64,000 bases of DNA from an uncultured Parabacteroides sp. (GTDB lineage: Bacteria; Bacteroidota; Bacteroidia; Bacteroidales; Tannerellaceae), in the NCBI RefSeq assembly GCF_902493135.1, contig NZ_CABUOD010000001.1:1-64000 (forward strand). The letters run 5' to 3'. The translations under genes and the position numbers were made by a program. Below the pieces are notes generated by a model. That model saw nothing but the letters and a program-made list of their open reading frames with translations, was not told where the DNA came from and searched no databases. Numbering within the stretch: position 1 is the first letter of the stretch; the number at the start of each line of letters is the position of its first letter. Positions 52,365 through 58,305 of this stretch are shown piece by piece.

Positions 52365-52649
52365 TTATTTCCCGGTATTCAATTTTTGAATCAGGATTTC
52401 ACTGGCCTTGAATTTTACTGATGTGCGGGCACGTATTTTACATTCTTCCCCTGTACGAAGGTTACGTCCCGGACGTTCTGTCTGGTAGTGGGGAATCAGT
52501 TTGCCAAAATAATGAATGCTCACCCCTTCACCTTCTGAAAGTTTTTCGGTTATTAGATCGATGTATGAATTCAGAAATTTCTTCGCGGCAACGTCCGTAC
52601 ATTCCATCCGTTGTGCCAATTCCTTAATTAGAGCTCTTTTTGTAGTCAT
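52365..52649 (-). CDS. HU/IHF-family DNA-binding protein
   Basis: 94 residues, the normal HU length. Helical N-terminus (MTTKRALIKELAQRMECTDVA), then VSIHYFGKLIPHYQTERPGRNLRTGEECKIRARTS, the DNA-binding beta-arm with the tip Arg-Pro-Gly (RPG) region, and KFKASEILIQKLN. It binds DNA as a dimer and bends it. It is on the minus strand, downstream of the repeat-rich noncoding stretch at 52720-53370; no clear -7 box was found in the 100 bases upstream, so it may be read from a promoter inside that region. Confidence 0.92.
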   Translation of the reverse strand: MTTKRALIKELAQRMECTDVAAKKFLNSYIDLITEKLSEGEGVSIHYFGKLIPHYQTERPGRNLRTGEECKIRARTSVKFKASEILIQKLNTGK

Positions 52650-52720
52650 ATAATAGTTTGTTTTATCGTTATTGTTTTTCTTTCCCTACCCTGTCCCTGG
52701 GCGGATTTGTTTAAGATGAA

Positions 52721-52873
52721 AAAGCGCGGGACCGTTGTTTTTAATACTATCGCTAATCCTGATTAGTATAAACATAGCCCACGCTTTACAAATACGATAA
52801 AACGTAAGGAGCTGATTGTTTAGCTACTTCTCCCGGATGGCTTGAAATTGTCTAGATTTCTACTTAGGGATAA
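52721..52873 (-). ncRNA. Candidate small RNA unit, proximal copy (minus strand)
   Basis: On the minus strand the unit starts with a conserved 5' box (52838-52872, containing GTAGAAATCTAGACAATTTC) that is almost identical to the distal copy at 53121-53155. It ends with a hairpin whose arms contain GCGTGGG and CCCGCGC, followed by TTTTT. No open frame of note. The terminator-like end on the same strand in both copies suggests discrete transcripts. Identity is inferred. Confidence 0.45.
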
Positions 52874-52974
52874 TACTAAAATCGCTTATTGTGGAAAAAT
52901 TATTGTCTTATTAATTCATAGGCATTTTTGTTAAATTGTCCGGTAGTCCTCCGAAATCGGACGTATTATAAAAT

Positions 52975-53155
52975 AAAAAAGCGTGAGGACTGTTGTTCGG
53001 ACTTAAGTAGAGGTTCTAGACAACCCGCCATGAGTTCTATGCAACAGTTTGCTCACGCCCTTATGCTATATACATGAGTATATAATCGAAACATGAGCAT
53101 TTTTGTTTATGACCCTTCTATGGCTTGAAATTGTCTAGATTTCTACTTAAGGATA
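52975..53155 (-). ncRNA. Candidate small RNA unit, distal copy (minus strand)
   Basis: Begins with the same 5' box as the proximal copy (29 identical bases, 53121-53149) and ends in a long hairpin: GCGTGAGCAAACTGTTGC pairs with a stretch containing CAACAGTCCTCACGC, followed by TTTTTT. Inside its loop lies a near-perfect complement of its own 5' box (53000-53022, TTGTCTAGA...CTACTTAAG on the minus strand), so two mutually exclusive folds are possible. A -7-like TATCTTTG (minus strand, 53231-53224) lies about 70 bases before the box. Confidence 0.45.
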
Positions 53156-53769
53156 AACCAAAACGCTTTTCATATAAATCATAAAATAATGTTTCCTTGA
53201 CGCTTCAAGGTTCAATTATCACGACAAAGATAGGAAACATCTATGAAAAACCCGATTCATTTCATTAAAAAAGCTCTTATTTATTCACAGGTTTTGAGAA
53301 TTTAATAAGGGCGTGAATTTATAATTTCCAATTCCCTATAGCAATAACAATGTCTAGATTCCTACTCCGATGAATTGGTTTTACCTCCATACCTGACCAC
53401 TTTTTCAACGAGATGTTCGGGATTTGTGACTGAAAGATACGATTTTGCATTCAATAATCAAGTGCCGTTTTAATTTGTTTACGACTCTGGAAACAGGAAA
53501 GAAATACGGAACAATCCGCTTCTCGGATTAAAAAGCCCGGCTAATGAGGGAAGTTGTAGGACGGTGATTGTGACAGGAAGGAGCGAGAGCGTAATGGAAG
53601 CAAAATGTTTTTCTTTGTAAAAGTATTTCTTGATTATTATGGAGAATTACAATTTCACTTTTCGTGACTTTGGAACTGGAACTGGACGGAATGGACTGTT
53701 TTCCTATGTTATTCCGGAGGGATGGATGAGAGTGTCAAGAGGGGGCAAACAAATCAGAAAAAGAGGGAT
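53156..53769. other. Noncoding stretch with a third, decayed repeat box
   Basis: No gene is recognised. TGTCTAGATTCCTACT at 53351-53366 is a degraded third copy of the 5' box, with GGGCGTGAATTTA nearby (53309-53321) resembling the stem of the two units. A small hairpin CTTGACGCTTCAAG lies at 53197-53210. The rest shows no features. Confidence 0.4.
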
Positions 53770-53905
53770 ATGAGAGTGTTGTTAAAAAATGTTGTCATTG
53801 AATATTTTAATAATTCTTATCATGAAACAATTGTTCGGAGACCTGCAAAAAGGATGAAAATAAGTGCGGATCGTCTCATTCATCAATCACATCGCGTAAC
53901 TCGGA
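53770..53905 (+). pseudogene. Decayed C-terminal fragment of a BlaI/MecI-type repressor
   Basis: The translation around 53776-53890 reads LLKNVVIEYFNNSYHETI and then KISADRLI. The intact repressor 300 bases downstream has TLKNVIAKYFNNSYLGVI and EEISVEELKELIE at the same spacing. The stretch lacks the helix-turn-helix half and has no credible start. It is read as a diverged partial duplicate of the adjacent gene. The open frame around it (53722-54003) has a poor composition outside the matching part. Confidence 0.65.
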
Positions 53906-53983
53906 GACGGTGTCGTCAAGATGAAGAAGTAACTGCACTTATGCTTCTTGATAATTTTATAATTCCTCTCTCACTAAAAAAAA

Positions 53984-54020
53984 TAGTTCATAAACTAATC
54001 TAAATAGTTTGGAAACTATT
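53984..54020. promoter_or_regulatory. Two palindromic operators for the BlaI-type repressor
   Basis: TAGTTCATAAACTA (53984-53997) and AATAGTTTGGAAACTATT (54003-54020) are tandem palindromes sharing the half-site AGTT/AACT. The second covers the -33 element of the promoter. Binding of the repressor dimer there would block its own transcription. The assignment is inferred from symmetry and position. Confidence 0.65.
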
Positions 54021-54037
54021 TTTTTTAGTTACATTTG
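54008..54037 (+). promoter_or_regulatory. Promoter of the repressor / M56 gene pair
   Basis: TTTG at 54008-54011, an 18-base spacer and TACATTTG at 54030-54037. The start codon is at 54058. The -33 box lies inside the second operator. Confidence 0.75.
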
Positions 54038-54057
54038 TCCCGAACAAACAAAATATC

Positions 54058-54471
54058 ATGAAACGACTGACTATAAGAGAAGAAGAGATCATGGGCTATT
54101 TCTGGACGAAAGGCCCTTTGTTCGTCAAACAATTGCTTGAATTTTATGACGAGCCGAGACCGCATTTCAATACCCTTTCAACAATTGTACGCGGATTGGA
54201 GGATAAAGGCTTCCTAGCACATAACACGTTTGGCAATACTTACCAATATTATGCCGTGGTGACGGAAGCCGACTATAGCCGGGGTACCTTGAAAAACGTC
54301 ATTGCCAAATATTTCAACAATTCCTACCTCGGCGTTATCTCTTCGCTGGTGAAGGAAGAGGAGATTTCGGTGGAGGAACTGAAGGAGCTGATCGAATCGA
54401 TTGACAAGCATGGGCGATCTGAGAACGTCGAATGCGGGCGGCTCACGGATCGCCCCAATGGTGACAATTAA
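54058..54471 (+). CDS. BlaI/MecI/CopY-family transcriptional repressor
   Basis: 137 residues. Winged helix N-terminus (LTIREEEIMGYFWTKGPLFV, then PHFNTLSTIVRGLEDKGFL), and C-terminal dimerisation helices with YFNNSYLGVISSLVKEEEIS. Members repress their own operon until the partner M56 protease cleaves them. The last ~12 residues (CGRLTDRPNGDN) are encoded by a palindromic element (54436-54455) and extend the tail beyond the usual end. It forms a unit with the M56 gene 50 bases downstream. Confidence 0.94.
   Translation: MKRLTIREEEIMGYFWTKGPLFVKQLLEFYDEPRPHFNTLSTIVRGLEDKGFLAHNTFGNTYQYYAVVTEADYSRGTLKNVIAKYFNNSYLGVISSLVKEEEISVEELKELIESIDKHGRSENVECGRLTDRPNGDN
54436..54455. repeat. Palindromic element at the 3' end of the repressor gene
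   Basis: GGGCGGCTC and GGATCGCCC form imperfect arms (7 of 9 pairs) around AC. The frame reads CGRLTDRPNGD, similar to YGRFPNRPDGE from the copy at 41517-41543. Same family as 39119 and 39445. Confidence 0.6.
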
Positions 54472-54521
54472 GGGGCTGTGTTTATTTTTCAATTTTTCAA
54501 TTTCAATTTTAAATTTTCAAA

Positions 54522-55895
54522 ATGGGAACATTTTTAGTCTTCATAATGAAATCCACCTGTTGTTTGGCGGTGTTTTATCTGTTTTATCGCCTGCTTTTGA
54601 GTCGGGACACGTTCCACCGTTTCAACCGGATGGCGCTTCTCAGCGTGATAGCCTTTTCAATTGCAATTCCTTTTATACGGCTTGTTACCGATGAACCGAC
54701 CGGTGTGCAACGTACGGTATTGGACATCGAGCGGTTATTGCAGATGACCGGGACTCCAGTGGAAGAAGAGAGTCGCTTCCCGTTTTGGTTGGCGAGCCTG
54801 TTTATGGCCTATATCGGCGGATGCCTCTTTTTTGCAGGACGGTTCCTCTATTCCGTTTGCCAGATCGTACGTCTGGTTCGTTCGGGTGTGGCAACCGTAT
54901 TGGAGGATGGGATGCAGCTTGTCGTGACCGACAGGACGATCCAGCCTTTCAGCTGGATGAAATATATTGTCATCTCTCGCATTGATATGGAAGAGAGCGG
55001 GGCCGAAATCCTGGCGCACGAACAGGCGCATATCAGGGCTTGCCATTCATTGGATATGTGGCTTGCCGGATGTTGTACCGTCCTGCATTGGTTCAATCCC
55101 GCCGCCTGGTTGCTGAAACAGGAGTTGCAGAACGTGCACGAGTATGAGGCGGACGAAAGTGTGATCGCACATGGCGTGGATGTAAAACATTATCAATTAT
55201 TACTGATAAAGAAGGCGGTCGGCGCACAGCGTTTTACCTCTATGGCCAACAGCTTCAACCATAGTAAACTAAAAAAGCGTATTAACATGATGTTAAAACA
55301 AAAATCAAATCCCTGGGCTCGTCTGAAGTTCTTTTATGTGCTTCCGCTTGCAACCGTTGCCGTTGTTGCATTCGCCCGTCCTGAAATCTCCCGACCGTTG
55401 GAAAAAGTTTCCGATGTGGAGCTTACCGAAGTCCTCACGCCCCAACACGACAAAAAGATGTCGCAGGCAGAGAAACAAAAGGAAGTCCGTAACGAAGTTC
55501 GCCAGGAAAAAAAGCAGGCGCACAAAGATAAACCTCAAGTCGAGATGGCAGTCAGCCAGGAGCCTCGCGAGGAGGTAGTCGTCATCGGCTACGGATCGAT
55601 GACGCATCAGGATGGAAAGGTCTTTGACATAATAAAAAAAGACAGGCCTCTCTTGCGTTCTCTGGAACTTAAATCGAATATGCGTCCTGCCAAAGGCGTT
55701 GGATATGCCAAGCCGGACCCGCTTGTCATAGTCGACGGTGTCGAATATACGGATGGACTGGATAAAATCGATTCTGACAAGATCGAATCGATATCAATAA
55801 TGAAAGATAAGAACGCCATCGAAATGTACGGAAAAAAAGGGGCGGCAGGCGTGATTCTGATCACAACGAAAAAAGGATCTTCTAAAGTAAAATAA
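54522..55895 (+). CDS. M56 family metallopeptidase (BlaR1-type) with C-terminal SusC-like plug domain
   Basis: 457 residues. Several membrane helices in the first ~280 residues flank the M56 zinc motif HEQAH (AEILAHEQAHIRACHSLD) and the third ligand in HEYEADESVIAHG. After a Lys/Glu-rich linker (residues about 315-345) the last ~100 residues show EEVVVIGYGSM, PLVIVDGVEYTD and ISIMKDKNAIEMYGKKGAAG, the signature of the plug of SusC-type TonB-dependent receptors. The M56 part would cleave the BlaI-type repressor encoded just upstream upon signal; the plug tail may interact with outer-membrane partners. Confidence 0.92.
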   Translation: MGTFLVFIMKSTCCLAVFYLFYRLLLSRDTFHRFNRMALLSVIAFSIAIPFIRLVTDEPTGVQRTVLDIERLLQMTGTPVEEESRFPFWLASLFMAYIGGCLFFAGRFLYSVCQIVRLVRSGVATVLEDGMQLVVTDRTIQPFSWMKYIVISRIDMEESGAEILAHEQAHIRACHSLDMWLAGCCTVLHWFNPAAWLLKQELQNVHEYEADESVIAHGVDVKHYQLLLIKKAVGAQRFTSMANSFNHSKLKKRINMMLKQKSNPWARLKFFYVLPLATVAVVAFARPEISRPLEKVSDVELTEVLTPQHDKKMSQAEKQKEVRNEVRQEKKQAHKDKPQVEMAVSQEPREEVVVIGYGSMTHQDGKVFDIIKKDRPLLRSLELKSNMRPAKGVGYAKPDPLVIVDGVEYTDGLDKIDSDKIESISIMKDKNAIEMYGKKGAAGVILITTKKGSSKVK

Positions 55896-55903
55896 AAAAT
55901 CGT

Positions 55904-57142
55904 ATGAAAAATCATGTGTTTGCGGCAATGGCGTGTCTTTTTCTTGCCGCTTGTGGTAGCGGAGGCGAGACGAAGGTGGCAAAACTCGAAGTGATCCCTT
56001 TGGGAGCCGCTTTCGACAATCAGACGGAGTTGAAGGCTTCCGATTGTTTCAGGAAAATACGTTATGTCGCATTGGAAACAACGGATAGTTGCCTGGTGGG
56101 ACAAGGGGCGTATACTGTCGTCCTGAATGATTGGATTGTGGTAACATCCGGGCGAGACCGTTGTCAGTTGTTCGACAAAAAGACGGGGCGTTTTATCCGT
56201 TCGATAGGGCATGTGGGCGAAGATCCCGAAGGCTATTCGAATGTTCACGGGGGTTGGCAGAATCCGTACACCGGCAAACTGAGTTTTCCTGGCTGGAAAA
56301 ATAAAATCGTTGTTTATGGAGCGGACGGTAAATTCGACCATATCTGGACTCCTCCGATTCCTGCCGGACAGTTCCCGGCAATGTCTGCGTTCGATTACCT
56401 GGACGCGGATGTTATCGCCGGTTATTATTCGGCTACTGATAGCTTGCCTGCCCGTATTGCATTGTTCCGTGGAGATGAGACTGTCCGTGTGGAATCATTG
56501 CTGACGGAGCAGGAAGGAGACAGGGCGATCACTCCGAACGACATCGCTTCCATCTCGATTCTGAAAGATGGTGGAGATGGCATGATGATCCTAAAATACA
56601 AGGACAATAAATCTGCTGCCTATTCGCTTGGCAACAGTTGTTTCTGGCATGCAGGCAACGATCTTTATTTCCGTCGGTCTTACAATGACACGATCTATCA
56701 GGTGTCGGCAGAGAAAGGGTTGCAACCTGTGCGCGTGCTGGATTTAGGTACCCATGACTGGTCTTACAACGAGCGTTTTGAGGATAAGAAAGAGGCTATC
56801 TACCCGACAAAGTTCATGGAAAACGAAGACGTGATCCTATTCCGTTTTATGACAAATGTCTATAACGACAAACAGAAGACTTATAATGCCCTTTACCGGA
56901 AAGCGGACGGAACCGTTAGAGTCTGCCTTTTCGACGATAAGATTACCGACGATATGAACGGTTTCCTTCCTTTACAACCCGTATCAGTCTCCGCCTCCGG
57001 CGAATTTTCCGCCATTCTCCCTTCGGAAGAGGTCGTATCCTGGTTTGAGGATAACGCCGGTGAAACGGATATCCCTGCCGAGGTAGCTGCCTTGAAGAAG
57101 GTAGGTGAGGAAGATAATCCGGTAGTGGTGATTATGGAGTAG
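55904..57142 (+). CDS. 6-bladed beta-propeller lipoprotein
   Basis: 412 residues. Lipobox LAAC near residue 17. The body has the repeated propeller pattern seen in Bacteroidales family members (IRYVALETTDSCLVG, IVVTSGRDRCQLFDKKTGRFIRSIG, KIVVYGADGKFDHIW). These proteins occur beside signalling and polysaccharide genes; their ligand is unknown. It begins 8 bases after the M56 gene and is likely part of the same transcript, so the BlaI switch may control it. Confidence 0.82.
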   Translation: MKNHVFAAMACLFLAACGSGGETKVAKLEVIPLGAAFDNQTELKASDCFRKIRYVALETTDSCLVGQGAYTVVLNDWIVVTSGRDRCQLFDKKTGRFIRSIGHVGEDPEGYSNVHGGWQNPYTGKLSFPGWKNKIVVYGADGKFDHIWTPPIPAGQFPAMSAFDYLDADVIAGYYSATDSLPARIALFRGDETVRVESLLTEQEGDRAITPNDIASISILKDGGDGMMILKYKDNKSAAYSLGNSCFWHAGNDLYFRRSYNDTIYQVSAEKGLQPVRVLDLGTHDWSYNERFEDKKEAIYPTKFMENEDVILFRFMTNVYNDKQKTYNALYRKADGTVRVCLFDDKITDDMNGFLPLQPVSVSASGEFSAILPSEEVVSWFEDNAGETDIPAEVAALKKVGEEDNPVVVIME

Positions 57143-57165
57143 GAAAGTACTGCCTATCGCTTTTG

Positions 57166-57210
57166 AATTCCATGCTTGTGAAATAAAAGTTTCATAGGCA
57201 TGGAATTTTT
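57166..57210 (+). terminator. Terminator of the repressor/M56/propeller unit, containing the 22-bp repeat motif
   Basis: Outer arms GAATTCCATGC and GCATGGAATT pair and are followed by TTTTT. The loop (57178-57200) is an inverted copy of the junction of the 22-bp tandem repeats at 31860-31969. Confidence 0.7.
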
Positions 57211-57244
57211 ATTGTATATTTACCCAATAAATTAATGACAGCTA

Positions 57245-58231
57245 ATGGAACGTTTTAAAGTCGGAATTATAGGAGCCGGGCACATCGCCCGCAAAATGGC
57301 GCATACGTTGCGCGATATGGAAGGGGTTGAACCGTATGCGGTCGCTTCCCGTAACTTGGAAAATGCCGAAGGGTTTGCCCGTGAATGGGGTTTTGCACGG
57401 GCTTACGGATCATACGAGGAATTGGCGGATGATCCCGCAATACAGTTGATTTATATCGCCACCCCTCATTCCCACCATTTTGAGCAGGCGCGGATGTGCC
57501 TCGAAAAAGGCAAGCCGGTCTTATGTGAGAAAGCATTTACCGCCAATGCAGAGCAGGCGGAAGCGTTGATACGCCTGTCGAAAGAGAAACAGGTTTTCCT
57601 GACCGAGGCGATCTGGACACGTTATATGCCTTTCTCCAAGACGCTTCGCGAACTGGTCGATGGCGGGACGATCGGTCGTGTGATGATGTTGACGGCCAAT
57701 ATCGGTTATCCGATTGCCGAGAAGGAGCGTATTGCCAAGCCGGAACTTTGTGGCGGAGCTTTGTTGGATATCGGCGTTTATCCGATCAATTTTGCAAGGA
57801 TGCTTTTCGGTTCGGAGATTACAGGCATTACTTCTGCCTGCGTGAAAGGGGAGACGGGAGTGGATTTGCAGAGCAGTATTACGTTTGTGTATCGGAACCA
57901 TCGGATGGCTGTTTTACAAATGACCGCTTTCTGTGCGAACGACCGGCAGGGAGTCATTTCGGGAGATAAAGGATACATAATCGTCGACAATATCAACAAC
58001 CCGCAGCAGGCAATCGTCTATTCGATCAACCATGAGGAAGTGGTTCGTTATACCTGTCCGCCACAAATAACGGGTTTCGAATATCAGGTGCAAGCCTCCA
58101 TCGACGCGATCCGTGAGGGAAAGATAGAAACGCCTTATATGCCGCATGCGGAAACCTTGCACATCATGCAGATGCTGGATGACCTCCGGTCCGAATGGGG
58201 CGTGCGGTTTCCGATGGACAGTGGAATTTGA
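57245..58231 (+). CDS. Gfo/Idh/MocA family oxidoreductase
   Basis: 328 residues. The N-terminal Rossmann site is GIIGAGHIARKMAHTL (residues 8-23), followed by IYIATPHSHHFEQARMCLEKGKPVLCEKA with the conserved E-K-A Lys. The C-terminal domain contains GGALLDIGVYPINF, the family's catalytic Asp/His loop region. It uses NAD(P) to oxidise or reduce a sugar, inositol or diol; the substrate cannot be told. It follows its own short A/T-rich leader and is convergent with GH84. Confidence 0.92.
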   Translation: MERFKVGIIGAGHIARKMAHTLRDMEGVEPYAVASRNLENAEGFAREWGFARAYGSYEELADDPAIQLIYIATPHSHHFEQARMCLEKGKPVLCEKAFTANAEQAEALIRLSKEKQVFLTEAIWTRYMPFSKTLRELVDGGTIGRVMMLTANIGYPIAEKERIAKPELCGGALLDIGVYPINFARMLFGSEITGITSACVKGETGVDLQSSITFVYRNHRMAVLQMTAFCANDRQGVISGDKGYIIVDNINNPQQAIVYSINHEEVVRYTCPPQITGFEYQVQASIDAIREGKIETPYMPHAETLHIMQMLDDLRSEWGVRFPMDSGI

Positions 58232-58239
58232 AAATTAAA

Positions 58240-58304
58240 AATTAAAAATTGAGAATTGAAAATTAGTAGTAGAACATTTAATTTTCAATTCTCAATTTTT
58301 AATT
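58240..58304. repeat. A/T-rich inverted-repeat element, convergent gene junction
   Basis: Perfect 26-base arms at 58240-58265 and 58279-58304 (starting AATTAAAAATTGAGAATT and ending TTCTCAATTTTTAATT) surround a 13-base loop. Likely acts as a bidirectional terminator for the oxidoreductase and GH84 genes. Same family as 43040-43135 and 46304-46683. Confidence 0.8.
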
Positions 58305-58305
58305 T

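Noticed and set aside
52838..53366. CRISPR array suggested by an exact 29-base direct repeat
   Set aside because: Only two exact copies, separated by 254 bases, plus an inverted and a decayed copy. Spacing and orientation do not fit an array, and no cas gene is nearby.
53722..54003. Intact 93-residue gene
   Set aside because: Only its middle resembles a protein family (a fragment of the adjacent repressor), and it lacks the DNA-binding half and a credible start, so it is treated as a pseudogene.
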